Assembly: GCF_017355525.1 (NCBI RefSeq)
Contig: NZ_CP067395.1
Span: 1,178,001-1,242,000 of the forward strand
DNA from: Lysobacter enzymogenes
GTDB taxonomy: Bacteria > Pseudomonadota > Gammaproteobacteria > Xanthomonadales > Xanthomonadaceae
Direction of reading: 5' to 3'
DNA: 64,000 bases
The notes under the pieces are model-generated. The model saw only the letters and a list, made by a program, of their open reading frames with translations, made no database searches and had not been told where the DNA came from. This document shows, piece after piece, positions 33,549 through 46,105 of this stretch (position 1 is its first letter; every line of letters starts with the position of its first letter). The position numbers and the translations under genes were made by a program.

Positions 33549-33960
33549 CAGGGTTCCGTTGCGTGCGGTGGTCGTGCGGAGGTGTCGCGGTCGTCGCACG
33601 CCCCGTGCGCGGACCCGCATCGGGCCGGAAATTCCGCGAGAAATCCCGGCCGGAGCGGCTGGCGCCGAGCCACAGGCTACGCCCCAGCGGGCATGTCCTG
33701 CAGCGCGCTAGGGGCGGCAAAAAACAGACGTGAAATCATAGCACGAAACCGCGCCTCATGGGTGCGCGATTCTTTCGCAGAAACAAGCACTTGCCGGGCG
33801 TTTTCAGCTGCATTGCAGCATCGCGGCGGGGGTGGCGCACCGGGCTGCGGTACGCGGCGGTATCGAAGCCGGTGCGAAGGGTCGGAAATCGCGGTTTGCG
33901 GGCGCGCGGGAACGTCGCCGGCGCGGGGCTGCAGTAGCGCGGACGTGGCGGCCGGATGGC
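33549..33960 (-). promoter_or_regulatory. gyrA upstream region
   Basis: Around 410 bases without a gene. On the minus strand a TATGAT -10-like box lies at 33740-33735 with no clear -35, which would give a gyrA leader of about 180 bases. Two ORFs read through here only as high-GC shadows. Confidence 0.4.
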
Positions 33961-34256
33961 GCTGAAGTCTCTGGACCCCCGCGTTCGCGGGGATGACGGC
34001 TTGCGGGAGCGCCGCGAAACCGACTTGCCCGTCATTCCCGCGAACGCGGGAATCCAGGGCTTTATCCAGGCATGACGCTGAAGTCTCTGGATCCCCGCCT
34101 TCGCGGGGACTACGACTCGTGAGAGCGCAACACCACCCAACTGCCGTCATTCCCGCAAACGCGGGCTCCGCTTCAATTCGGCGTAGCCGAACATCCAGGG
34201 CTTTATCCAGGCATGACGCTGAAGTCTCTGGATCCCCGCTTTCGCGGGGATGACGA
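33961..34256. repeat. Cluster of CGTCATTCCCGCGAA repeat units
   Basis: About four partial or full units in 296 bases: ends ggatgacggc at 33991, gtcattcccgcgaacgcggg at 34031, ggatccccgccttcgcgggg near 34090, gtcattcccgcaaacgcggg at 34146, and ggggatgacg ending near 34256. Direct repeats of tttatccaggcatgacgctg occur at 34061 and 34202. The cluster fills the gap between mtnA and gyrA. Confidence 0.88.
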
Positions 34257-34299
34257 CCGGCAAGAACGCGGCGAAGCCCACCGTCGCCCTCGCCCGCCC

Positions 34300-35358
34300 T
34301 CAGCCGCCGAACGCCGCCCGCATCGCCGCCGCATCCGGCCGCTCGATCACGCCGCGCTCGGTCACGATGGCGTCGATCAGCGCGTGCGGGGTCACGTCGA
34401 ACACCGGGTTCCAGGCGCCGACCCGCTCGGCCGCGGTGCGCGCGCCGCCGACCGCGAACAGTTCGCCCGGGTCGCGCTCCTCGATTTCGATCAGCTCGCC
34501 CGATGGGGTGTCCATGTCCACGGTCGAGGACGGCGCCACCACCATGAACTTGACGCCGTGGTGGCGCGCGGCGATGGCGAGCTGGTAGGTGCCGATCTTG
34601 TTGGCGGTGTCGCCGTTGGCGCAGATGCGGTCGGCACCGACGATGACCCAGCCGACCTGGCCGCTTTTCATCAGGTGCGCGGCGGCCGAGTCGGCGATCA
34701 GGGTCGGGGCGATGCCGTCCTGTTCGAGTTCCCACACGGTCAGGCGCGCGCCCTGCAGCCACGGCCGGGTCTCGCCGGCGAACACGCGGCCGATCCGGCC
34801 CTGGGCGACGCCGGCGCGGATCACGCCGAGCGCGGTGCCGAAGCCCGCCGTGGCCAGCGAGCCGGTGTTGCAATGGGTCAGCACGCCGAGGCCGGGTTCG
34901 ATCAGGGCCGCGCCGAGCGCGCCCATGCGGCGATTGGCGGCGAGGTCTTCGTCGGCGATGGCCTGGGCTTCGCGCTCCAGCACCTCGCGCCAGTCGGCGC
35001 CGGCGCCGGCCAGCGCGCGGCGCATGCGCGCCAGCGCCCAGGCCAGGTTGACCGCGGTCGGGCGCGCGGCGTTGAGCCGCTGCAGCGCCGGTTCGATCAA
35101 AGCCAGCGCCTGCGCGCCATCGCCGGCCTCGACCGCGCGCGCGGCCAGCACCGCGCCCCAGGCCGCGGCGATGCCGATCGCGGGCGCGCCGCGCACGGTC
35201 AGCGCGTGGATCGCCGCGGCGACGGCGTCGCTGTCGGCGCAGGTCGCGTATTCCACGGCGAACGGCAGCTTGCGCTGGTCGAGCAGTTCCAGGGCCTGGC
35301 CGGTCCAGCGGATCGGGCGGATGCGGTCGTAACGGTCGAAATCGATGGCGTCGTTCAT
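34300..35358 (-). CDS. mtnA: Methylthioribose-1-phosphate isomerase
   Basis: A 352-residue enzyme of the methionine salvage pathway that converts 5-methylthioribose 1-phosphate to the ribulose form. Family motifs are [13 protein letters not shown] near residue 50, the catalytic Cys in [11 protein letters not shown], and the catalytic Asp region [19 protein letters not shown], followed by [11 protein letters not shown]. The start at 35358 ([18 protein letters not shown]) is chosen over a longer ORF whose extra residues come from a repeat. Other salvage genes are not in the window. Confidence 0.95.
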   Translation of the reverse strand: MNDAIDFDRYDRIRPIRWTGQALELLDQRKLPFAVEYATCADSDAVAAAIHALTVRGAPAIGIAAAWGAVLAARAVEAGDGAQALALIEPALQRLNAARPTAVNLAWALARMRRALAGAGADWREVLEREAQAIADEDLAANRRMGALGAALIEPGLGVLTHCNTGSLATAGFGTALGVIRAGVAQGRIGRVFAGETRPWLQGARLTVWELEQDGIAPTLIADSAAAHLMKSGQVGWVIVGADRICANGDTANKIGTYQLAIAARHHGVKFMVVAPSSTVDMDTPSGELIEIEERDPGELFAVGGARTAAERVGAWNPVFDVTPHALIDAIVTERGVIERPDAAAMRAAFGG

Positions 35359-35403
35359 GGCTCGCAGTTTAGCGGATGCGTGTGTCGGGCTCGAATGCGG
35401 TGT

Positions 35404-35515
35404 GCGGCGGCTGAGGCAAAAGCGCCCGACCTGAAGGCCCTCCGGCAACAGCCAAGCCCAGGCGGCGCTGCGTTTTTGCGAAGGCCTTCGGGCCCGACGC
35501 TTTGCGCTCAGGTCG
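35404..35515. repeat. 'GGACTTCAGGCCC'-family repeat upstream of mtnA
   Basis: Contains gcgcccgacctgaaggccct (35428-35447) and, inverted, aaggccttcgggcccgacgc (35482-35501) ending in gctcaggtc. Related to the cluster at 14400-14705. Confidence 0.65.
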
Positions 35516-35537
35516 AGGTTCGCGCGGTCGACGCTTA

Positions 35538-35568
35538 CGAAAACGCCCCGGCTTGCGGCCGGGGCGTT
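35538..35568 (-). terminator. Terminator of the first DUF3011 gene
   Basis: The plus strand reads AACGCCCCGGC (35542-35552), loop, GCCGGGGCGTT (35558-35568). On the minus strand the stem is followed by TTTTCG. It is 28 bases past the stop of the gene at 35596. Confidence 0.75.
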
Positions 35569-35595
35569 GGTCGTTTCCATGCGCAGCAGCGACGA

Positions 35596-36360
35596 TCAAT
35601 CGACCTGGAAGCGCCCGCGGCAACCGCCGGACACCCACACGCCGGAGCGGTCCCAGCCCCAGGTCTGGCCTTCGATGCACGGCGAGCCCGAGTTCTGGCG
35701 GATCAGGCGCACGTCGCGGCGAATGCTCATGTTGCAGCGGTTCTGGCGGTTGTTGTTGGACTCGCAGCTGATCTCGCGGCCACCGCCGCCCCAGCCGCCG
35801 CCGTTGTTGCCGCCGCCGTTCCAGCCGCCACCGCCGCGCCCGGCGACGAACTCGCCGCGGCAGCCGTTGTTGACCCACACCTCGCCCGGACGCGAACCCC
35901 AGCTCTGGCCCTCGATGCACGAGGTGCTCGACAGCTGGCGCTGCAGGCGCGCGCGGTTGCCGTTGATCGGGCAGCTGCGCCAGCGGCCGCCGTCGGATTC
36001 GCAGCGCACCACGTCGCCGCCGCTGCCGCCGCCGTTCCAGCCGCCGCCGCCGCCCCAGTTGCCGCCGCCGCGGCCCAGATCGAATTCGGCGCGGCAGCCT
36101 TCCGACACCCACACGCCGTTGCGGTCGGAGCCCCAGCTGCGGCCCTGGATGCACGACGAGCTCGACAGCTGGCGCGACAGGCGCACGCCGCCGCGGGTGT
36201 CGGCTTCGCAGCGGCGATAGCGGCCGCTGTCGGATTCGCAGCGGATGGTGCCGCCGCCACCGTAACCGTCGTTGTACTGCGGCGCGGCCTGGGCGGCGCC
36301 TGCGGCGCCGAGGCCGAGGGCCAAGGTGAGACCAGCGGTGGAAAGCATGCGTGCGGACAT
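35596..36360 (-). CDS. Secreted cysteine-rich protein with three DUF3011 repeats
   Basis: A 254-residue protein with AGGAG before the start and a signal peptide (MSARMLSTAGLTLALGLGAA). Three repeats of about 60 residues follow, each with four Cys in the pattern CES...C...CI(E/Q)GxxWG...VWVxxGCRxxF (for example SSSCIQGRSWGSDRNGVWV). Gly/Asn/Trp-rich linkers (GGGNWGGGGGWNGGG) separate them. The protein has no enzyme motif; the pattern suggests a disulfide-stabilised surface or periplasmic binding protein, but DUF3011 has no established function. A paralogue lies immediately upstream on the same strand. Confidence 0.9.
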   Translation of the reverse strand: MSARMLSTAGLTLALGLGAAGAAQAAPQYNDGYGGGGTIRCESDSGRYRRCEADTRGGVRLSRQLSSSSCIQGRSWGSDRNGVWVSEGCRAEFDLGRGGGNWGGGGGWNGGGSGGDVVRCESDGGRWRSCPINGNRARLQRQLSSTSCIEGQSWGSRPGEVWVNNGCRGEFVAGRGGGGWNGGGNNGGGWGGGGREISCESNNNRQNRCNMSIRRDVRLIRQNSGSPCIEGQTWGWDRSGVWVSGGCRGRFQVD

Positions 36361-36490
36361 TGTTCGTGCTCCTTGTCGTCGTGATCGGTTTGTCGAGGAC
36401 TCTAGCGTCGTTCGCTTAACGCCAGCTCAAGATTCCGGTGCGCGGACGAAGCCGATTGCGAATGTAAAAACCGCATTCATCGCGTGCTTA

Positions 36491-36506
36491 TTGTTAAACG
36501 TTTACA
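36491..36506. promoter_or_regulatory. AT-rich palindrome between the DUF3011 genes
   Basis: TAAACGTTTA (36495-36504) is a perfect 10-base palindrome inside TGTTAAACGTTTACA, a shape typical of LacI-family operators. It lies 131 bases upstream of the start of the gene at 36360 and past the stop of the gene at 36579. It could be an operator; no partner regulator is adjacent. Confidence 0.35.
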
Positions 36507-36578
36507 GGCCTGAAAGCTGCCGTTGGTCGCGTGACTTTCGACCTAGACGCGCCGCGCGACGCAAGCTTCGCGCAAGCT

Positions 36579-37349
36579 TCAGCCGCCGCTGCCGCGGTAG
36601 TCCAATTCGAACTCCGCGCGGCAACCGCCTTCGACCCAGACGCCGTGCGCGTCGTAGCCCCAACTGCGGCCTTCCACGCATTCGGTCCGCGACAGTTGCT
36701 TGACCATGCGCACGCCCGATCCGGTCTCGCCATCGCAACGGCGCGCGCGGCGGTCCAGCGATTCGCACTTGAGCAGCTTGCGCGCATCGCTCGCGGCCGC
36801 CGCCGCGGCGGCATGCTCGTCCTCGGGTTGCGCGCCGAGCAGTCGGAACTCGCCGCGGCAGCCGCCGGCGACCCAGATGCCGCTGTTGTCGGTGCCCCAG
36901 GTTTGATTGCGCAGGCAAGGTTGCTTGGACAACTGCTGGGCCAGCGCCACGCCGTCTTCGCTGCGCGCCGCGCAATGGTTCCAGCGGCCGCCGACCGACT
37001 CACACTTGATCACCCGCGCGCCGCTGGTGCTGTCGGCGCCGCTGCCGCCGCGGCCGAGCACGAAGTCGGCCGAACAGCCCTGCGCGACCCACACGCCGCC
37101 GCGATCGGCGCCCCAGCTGGTGCCTTCCACGCACGGCTTGCCGGAGGTGCGCCGGACCAGGCGCACGCCGCCGCGGGTATCGGCCGGACAACGCACGGTT
37201 TGTTCGCCTTCGGACGTGCAGCGCAGCAGATTGCCGCCGTACAGCCGCTCGCCCGCGGGCTCGGCGAAGGCCGGGTCCGAAAAGGCCGCGCCGGCGCCGG
37301 TCACGGCGGTCAAGGCGCACAGCTGGATCGCGGCTTTCAGACTACCCAT
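36579..37349 (-). CDS. Secreted cysteine-rich protein with three DUF3011 repeats (paralogue)
   Basis: A 256-residue protein with a signal peptide (MGSLKAAIQLCALTAVTGAG) and three DUF3011 repeats of the same four-Cys pattern (KPCVEGTSWGADRGGVWV, QPCLRNQTWGTDNSGIWV, TECVEGRSWGYDAHGVWV). The linkers differ from the neighbour's: they are charged or Ala-rich (EDEHAAAAAAASDAR) instead of Gly-rich, so the two proteins have diverged most there. An AGGGGG sequence precedes the start. The function is unknown; the tandem arrangement implies duplication and possibly a shared role. Confidence 0.9.
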   Translation of the reverse strand: MGSLKAAIQLCALTAVTGAGAAFSDPAFAEPAGERLYGGNLLRCTSEGEQTVRCPADTRGGVRLVRRTSGKPCVEGTSWGADRGGVWVAQGCSADFVLGRGGSGADSTSGARVIKCESVGGRWNHCAARSEDGVALAQQLSKQPCLRNQTWGTDNSGIWVAGGCRGEFRLLGAQPEDEHAAAAAAASDARKLLKCESLDRRARRCDGETGSGVRMVKQLSRTECVEGRSWGYDAHGVWVEGGCRAEFELDYRGSGG

Positions 37350-37452
37350 GCACGGCCCCCTGCGAGTGGTGCCAACACTCTAACCGCGAACCGTGAACTT
37401 GCAACGTAAAACGCCTAGCCGGCCGATCCGGGCAGGCACCCGGTTCACCGCG

Positions 37453-37522
37453 GTCAAGCGCAGGTGAAATCGAATGCGCCGGCGCCGTCAAGCGCAGGTG
37501 AAATCCGCCGCGGCCGGCGCGT

Positions 37523-37550
<28 letters not shown>
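37453..37550. repeat. Tandem partial copies of the epmA 3' end
   Basis: GTCAAGCGCAGGTGAAATC occurs at 37453 and 37487, exactly 34 bases apart, and a third divergent copy (GTTCAAGCGCGCGCGAAATC) at 37521 contains the real epmA stop. Read on the minus strand each copy encodes a variant of the FDFARA-stop ending. It looks like a short tandem duplication of the gene's tail. Confidence 0.8.
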
Positions 37551-41092
<3,542 letters not shown>

Positions 41093-41113
41093 ACAGGAAA
41101 GCCTCGAACGACG

Positions 41114-41135
41114 ACGCCCCGCCGAGGCGGGGCGT
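41114..41135 (-). other. Hairpin after zipA
   Basis: ACGCCCCGCC (41114-41123) pairs with GGCGGGGCGT (41126-41135). There is no T-run. It may be a weak terminator or processing site between zipA and ligA. Confidence 0.5.
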
Positions 41136-41141
41136 GAGGGC

Positions 41142-41915
41142 TTACCAGCGCGTCGGCTTGCTCAGCGGCGGCGCTTCGCGCTGGCGGTCGTAGGCGCGCA
41201 GTTCGTCGCGCAGGTGGGCGATGCGCTGGCGGCCCAGGGCGTTGCGCTGTTCGTCCAGGACCACCGCGTCGAGCAGTTCGGCCATGCGCTGGGCGGTCGG
41301 CAGCATGGTTTCCCAGGCGTCCAGCGCCGGCACCGGCGCCGGCAGGGTCAGGAAGAAGGCGATCGCCGGGGTCTCCAGCGCCTGGATCTGGCTCATGTCG
41401 AAGCTGCCGGGCTTCATGATGTTGGCCACGCTGAACACCGGGCCGCGCTCGGGATGGCCTTCGACCAGGCGGTGGAACACGCCCATGTGGCCGTAGACCA
41501 GGCCGGCCTTTTCGGCGGCGACGACGATGTCGGGGCCGTGCAGCTTCTGCCCGGCGCGCGCGGCCAGGTACAGGGTCACGATCTTGTCGAACTCGTCGCT
41601 GACGCGCCGGCCGAGCTCGCTGGTCGCGGCGTTGCCGCCGCCTTCCAGGGTGCGGTCGAACAGCTCCAGCTCGGCCTGGGTGGTGGCCTCGCCGGGCGGC
41701 TGGCCGCCCTCGCCGAGTTCGTGTTCGAGCTGCTCGCCCAGGGTCGGTTCCTGGCGCGGCGCGGCCGGCTTGCGCTCGCCGGCGCGGGCTTCGTCCTCGC
41801 GGGCGATGCGCTTGCCCTGGCCGGGCTTGCGCGGACGGCCGAAGAACACGATCGCGCCGATCAGGATCAGGCCGGCGATCAGGATGCCGATCCTCATCAG
41901 GGTCACGTCGGACAT
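41142..41915 (-). CDS. zipA: Cell division protein ZipA
   Basis: A 257-residue protein starting MSDVTLMRIGILIAGLILIG, with AGGAG in front, so a longer start at 41969 is rejected. One N-terminal transmembrane helix (about 7-25) is followed by a basic stretch (GRPRKPGQGKRIARE), a Pro/Glu-rich linker, and a C-terminal FtsZ-binding domain from about 110 (LELFDRTLEGGG, HRLVEGHPERGPVFSVANI, LPAPVPALDAWETM). It anchors and bundles FtsZ at the division ring. It follows smc in the conserved smc-zipA-ligA order. Confidence 0.95.
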   Translation of the reverse strand: MSDVTLMRIGILIAGLILIGAIVFFGRPRKPGQGKRIAREDEARAGERKPAAPRQEPTLGEQLEHELGEGGQPPGEATTQAELELFDRTLEGGGNAATSELGRRVSDEFDKIVTLYLAARAGQKLHGPDIVVAAEKAGLVYGHMGVFHRLVEGHPERGPVFSVANIMKPGSFDMSQIQALETPAIAFFLTLPAPVPALDAWETMLPTAQRMAELLDAVVLDEQRNALGRQRIAHLRDELRAYDRQREAPPLSKPTRW

Positions 41916-42144
41916 TCGGTTGCTCCTTTTGCTGCTGGGAATCGGAAGTCGGGAATCGTCGCGGCGCAACGCAGCCGTTCGTCCGCTTACCCATCGTTCC
42001 GATTTTTGTTGATCTTGTAGTGGAAACGGAAACCGCGAGATAGAAAATCGTTAAGGCCCGTCGCTGCGATCCGGCGCGATCCGAACGCCGGAAGCGAAGC
42101 GACCGCCGCGACGATTCCGGCCCCGGTTCCCGACGCAGCGCGGC

Positions 42145-45100
42145 TTACGCAGCGCCGGCCAGACGCGTCGCCTCGGCCAGGTCCACCGACACCAGCCGGC
42201 TCACGCCGGGCTCGCGCATGGTCACGCCCGAGAGCTGGTGCGCGGCTTCCATCGTCGCCTTGTTGTGGCTGACGAACAGGAACTGTACCTGTTCGCTCAT
42301 CTCGCTGACCATCGCGGTGAAGCGGCCGACGTTGGCTTCGTCGAGCGGCGCGTCGACCTCGTCGAGCAGGCAGAACGGCGCCGGGTTCAAGCGGAAGATC
42401 GCGAACACCAGGGCCACCGCGGTCATCGCCTTCTCGCCGCCGGACAGCAGCGAGATGTTCGACACGCGCTTGCCCGGCGGCCGCGCCATGATCGCCACGC
42501 CGGTGTCGAGCAGGTCCTCGCCGGTGAGTTCCAGATAGGCGTGGCCGCCGCCGAACAGGCGCGGATACAACTCCTGCACGCCGGAATTGACTCGGTCGAA
42601 GGTGTCCTTGAAGCGGCCGCGGGTTTCGCGGTCGATCTTGCGGATCGCCTCTTCCAGGGTTTCCAGCGCGGTGGTCAGGTCGGTGTTCTGCGCGTCCAGG
42701 TAATCCTTGCGCTGCGCGGCCTCGGCGTGCTCGGCGATCGCCGCCAGGTTCACCGGTTCGAGCCGGCGCAGCTTGTTGTCGAGGTCGGCGACGGCGCGTT
42801 CCCAGGTCTGCGGGTCGGCGTCTTCGTCGAGCGCGTTGACCACGTCCTGCAGCACCGCGCCGGCTTCGGCGATGGCTTCGGTCAGGGTTTCGGCCTTGAG
42901 CACCAGCGCCTGCTGCTCCAACCGGCGCTGGCCGATGCCTTCGCGCTGTTGCAAGGCCTGTTCGTCGCGCTGCTGGCGGGTCTGCTCGAACTTGCGCAGG
43001 TCGTTGTCGATGCCGTCCAGCGCGGTGCGCGCGCCGGTCAGGTCCTGCTCGGCGACGACCCGCTGTTCCAGCGCGACCTGACGCTGCTGCTCCAGGTCCT
43101 GCACCGGCCGGTCGCCGTCGCTGAGCTGCGAGGTGAGCTCGCTCAGGCGCGTATCGAGCTGGCCGCGCTGGCCGCCCATGCGCTGCAGGGTCTGGGCCAG
43201 CCCGGCGATCTGCGCGCGCTGGGTTTCCAGGCTCAGCACCAGGGCGTGGGCGGCGTCGCGCGATTCGCGCGCCATGTTGCGCGCCGAATCGCGCGCTTCG
43301 AACAGGCGGCTGCGCTCGGCTTCCAGGCGCTGGCGCTGGTCTTCGAGTTCGCCCATGCGTTCGACCGCGGCTTCCTGGCGCAGCCGCGCCTCGCGCGCCT
43401 GCTCGTTGCCGGCGTCGAGCGCGATCAGCAACTGCTCCAGGTCGGCGTCGATCTTGTCGATGCGGTTGCGGGCCTGATCGAGCCGGCCCTGGTGGCTCTG
43501 CAACTGGCCGGCCAGCTCGGACACGCTGCGGTGGGCCATGTACAGCGAGCGCTGCGCGTCTTCGCGGTGCTGCTCGGCGGCCAGGGCGCGGTCGCGCAGC
43601 TGGATCTGGGTCTGTTCGAGCTCGCGCTCGCGTTCCTGCAGTTCTTCGATTTCGCTGCGCAGGGTCTGGATCTCGCGCTCGCGCAGCAGCGCGCCCTGCT
43701 TGGCCGCGCCGGAGCGCAGCACCCGCAGCCAGCCGGCGCCGAGGCGCTCGCCGTTGCGGGTGATGACGGTCTCGTCCGCGCCGATCTGCGCGACCAGCGC
43801 GCGCGCCGCGGCGAGGTCGTCGGCGCCGTGCAGGCGCGCGAGCAGGCGGCGGATCGCGGCCGGCCCCTGCACTTTCGAAGCCAGCGAGGTCGCGGGATAC
43901 GTCGCTGCGTCGCGCTCGGGCGAGACCAGCGCCAGCCGGCCCTCGCCGAGTTCGCCGATCGCGTCGACCAGGGTTTCCGGCGCTTCCACCAGCACGCCTT
44001 CGATCAGCTGGCCGAGCGCGCTTTCGACCGCGTTCTCCCAGCCCGCCTCGACGCTGAGCGCTTCGCCGACGCGCTGGGCCGAATCCAGCCCGCGCGCCTT
44101 GAGCCAGGTCAGCGCCGCGCCCTGCTCCTGGCCGAGCGCGGCGTGCTGCAGGGTTTCCAGCGACGACAAACGGCCGCGCGAGGTCTGCGCCTGCTTGCGC
44201 ACCTCGGCCAGTTGGTTCTGGGTGCCGCGCTGCTGCTCCTGCAGGTCGCTGAGCGAGGTCTTACGGTTTTCGAGTTCTTCGGTGAGGCTGTCCAGCGACT
44301 CTTTCTGCAAGTCGTGCTGGCTCTGCAATTGTTCGAACGCCGCGGCCAAGGCGGCGACGTCGAGTCCCGAGCGCTCGCTGGTCAAGGCTTCGCGGCGGCG
44401 ATCGGCGTCGAGGGTCTGGCGGTCCAGGCCTTCGATGCGGGTGCGCTCGACTTCGGCCGCGCGCGCGGCTTCGGATTGTTCGCGGCTGTGGCCGTCCCAG
44501 CGCTGCTGCCAGTCCTGCAGCTTGGTTTCGGCCTCGCGCAGCGCGTCCTGGCGCGCTTCGTCGTCCTCGCGCAAGGCCTCCAGGCGCGGCTCGGCGTCGG
44601 CGACCGCGGCGGTCAGCACGTCCAGGCGCGACTGGTCGCTGCCGATGTGCTCGCCGATTTCCTCCAGCTGCGCCAGCGCTTCCTCGCGCGCCTTGCGCAG
44701 GCGGCCGGACAGGTCGCGCTGGTGCTGGATCTGCTGTTCGATGCGGGCCAGCGCGCCGCCGACTTCGTAGCTGGCGGCTTGGGCCTTGTTCAGCGCCGCG
44801 GCGGCTTCCTCGCGGCGCACGCGTCCGGTTTCCAGTTCGCGCTCGGCTTCGCGCTGCTCGGCGATGAGCTGCTGCAAACGGGTTTCCTGCGACGCCAGCT
44901 TCTCGCGCTGGGCCTGCAGTTTCTGGTCGAGGGCGCGGTATTCCAGCGCCTTCCACTCCACGTCCTTGACTTTGCGCTCGGCCTGGATCGTCTGGTACTG
45001 CTCGGCCTGGCGCGCCTGCCGGCGCAGGTGTTCGAGCTGCTTGCCGACTTCTTCGCGCAGGTCGCTGAGGCGGTCGAGGTTCTCGCGGGTGTGGCGGATC

Positions 45101-45648
45101 CGGGTCTCGGTTTCCTTGCGCCGTTCCTTGTACTTGGAGATGCCGGCGGCTTCTTCCAGGTAGACGCGCAGTTCCTCGGGCTTGGCCTCGATGATCTGCG
45201 AAATCATGCCCTGCTCGATGATCGAGTAGCTGCGCGGGCCCAGGCCGGTGCCGAGGAACAGGTCGGTGATGTCGCGGCGGCGGCACTTGGCGCCGTTGAG
45301 GTAGTACTGGTTGACGCTGTCGCGGCTGACCGTGCGCTTGACCGAGATCTCGTTGAACGCGCCGTATTCGCCGGTGATGGTGTGGTCGGAGTTGTCGAAC
45401 ACCAGCTCGACCATCGCCTGCGAGACCGGCTTGCGCGCGGACGAACCGGCGAAGATCACGTCGGTCAGCGAATCGCCGCGCAGCCGGCTGGCCGAGCTCT
45501 CGCCCATGACCCAGCGCACCGCGTCGATGATGTTCGACTTGCCGCAGCCGTTGGGACCGACGACGCCGGTCATGTTGGTGGGCAGGTGCAGCGTGGTCGG
45601 GTCGACGAAGGACTTGAAACCGGACAGCTTGATCGTGGACAGACGCAT
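42145..45648 (-). CDS. smc: Chromosome segregation protein SMC
   Basis: A 1167-residue protein with a complete SMC layout. The N-terminal ATPase half has Walker A in GPNGCGKSNIIDAV. Coiled-coil arms run from about 170-500 and 660-1000, and a hinge lies near 520-640 (GVLVEAPETLVDAIGELGEG). The C-terminal half has signature LSGGEKAMTAVALVFA and Walker B FCLLDEVDAPLDEAN. It compacts and segregates chromosomes with ScpA/ScpB, which are not in the window. The ATG at 45648 starts MRLSTIKLSGFKSFVDPT, the normal N-terminus. It is the first gene of the smc-zipA-ligA-epmA series. Confidence 0.97.
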   Translation of the reverse strand: MRLSTIKLSGFKSFVDPTTLHLPTNMTGVVGPNGCGKSNIIDAVRWVMGESSASRLRGDSLTDVIFAGSSARKPVSQAMVELVFDNSDHTITGEYGAFNEISVKRTVSRDSVNQYYLNGAKCRRRDITDLFLGTGLGPRSYSIIEQGMISQIIEAKPEELRVYLEEAAGISKYKERRKETETRIRHTRENLDRLSDLREEVGKQLEHLRRQARQAEQYQTIQAERKVKDVEWKALEYRALDQKLQAQREKLASQETRLQQLIAEQREAERELETGRVRREEAAAALNKAQAASYEVGGALARIEQQIQHQRDLSGRLRKAREEALAQLEEIGEHIGSDQSRLDVLTAAVADAEPRLEALREDDEARQDALREAETKLQDWQQRWDGHSREQSEAARAAEVERTRIEGLDRQTLDADRRREALTSERSGLDVAALAAAFEQLQSQHDLQKESLDSLTEELENRKTSLSDLQEQQRGTQNQLAEVRKQAQTSRGRLSSLETLQHAALGQEQGAALTWLKARGLDSAQRVGEALSVEAGWENAVESALGQLIEGVLVEAPETLVDAIGELGEGRLALVSPERDAATYPATSLASKVQGPAAIRRLLARLHGADDLAAARALVAQIGADETVITRNGERLGAGWLRVLRSGAAKQGALLREREIQTLRSEIEELQERERELEQTQIQLRDRALAAEQHREDAQRSLYMAHRSVSELAGQLQSHQGRLDQARNRIDKIDADLEQLLIALDAGNEQAREARLRQEAAVERMGELEDQRQRLEAERSRLFEARDSARNMARESRDAAHALVLSLETQRAQIAGLAQTLQRMGGQRGQLDTRLSELTSQLSDGDRPVQDLEQQRQVALEQRVVAEQDLTGARTALDGIDNDLRKFEQTRQQRDEQALQQREGIGQRRLEQQALVLKAETLTEAIAEAGAVLQDVVNALDEDADPQTWERAVADLDNKLRRLEPVNLAAIAEHAEAAQRKDYLDAQNTDLTTALETLEEAIRKIDRETRGRFKDTFDRVNSGVQELYPRLFGGGHAYLELTGEDLLDTGVAIMARPPGKRVSNISLLSGGEKAMTAVALVFAIFRLNPAPFCLLDEVDAPLDEANVGRFTAMVSEMSEQVQFLFVSHNKATMEAAHQLSGVTMREPGVSRLVSVDLAEATRLAGAA

Positions 45649-46105
45649 GCGGCGTTGGGGCCTCTGGGCGGCGGACGCGGCCGTGAACAGGTGGATTAGA
45701 AACTGCGGCCAAGTGATTGAATCCGCTGGGCCAGACGCGGTTCTGGGCCGCGCTTACCCGGGAGTATAGCGGGCCGCGGCCGAGCCCGCCGTCGACACCG
45801 GCCGGCGGCCGCTGGCGGCGGTGGTCCGCGCTGCGCGCCCGCCGGCCTGGGACGCGGGCGTCGGGTCCGGCGCAGCCGTGGCGGCGGCGGTCGCCCGGAC
45901 GGCGCCGCGGGCCCACGGCGGCGGCGCCTCGCGCGCCGGCGGCGCGCGATCGCCACGGCGCGCATGAGCGCCGCGCCCGGCGCCGCTGGCGGCCCCGCGC
46001 GCGGCCTCGCGCCGGAACCGGTAGCGCCGACCCCGCGCGCGGCATGGTAAATAGGGGCGGCCCGTTTTCGTCGCGATCCCGGAAGGATCCGTTGCCTACC
46101 CGCCT
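45649..46105. other. Divergent intergenic region between smc and the LacI-type gene
   Basis: 457 GC-rich bases with no gene I believe. A TAAATA -10-like box at 46048-46053 could serve the LacI-type gene. GGAAGGA at 46080-46086 lies too far from ATG 46106 for an ideal ribosome-binding site. Confidence 0.45.

Noticed and set aside
33961..34256. Regularly spaced repeats that might be a CRISPR array
   Set aside because: Units are palindromic, partly inverted, of unequal spacing, with similar rather than unique sequence between them, and no cas gene is near.
42238..45699. An 1153-codon open frame antisense to smc
   Set aside because: Lies entirely opposite a well-defined SMC protein; repetitive Leu/Ala/Gly/Gln composition of a shadow frame.
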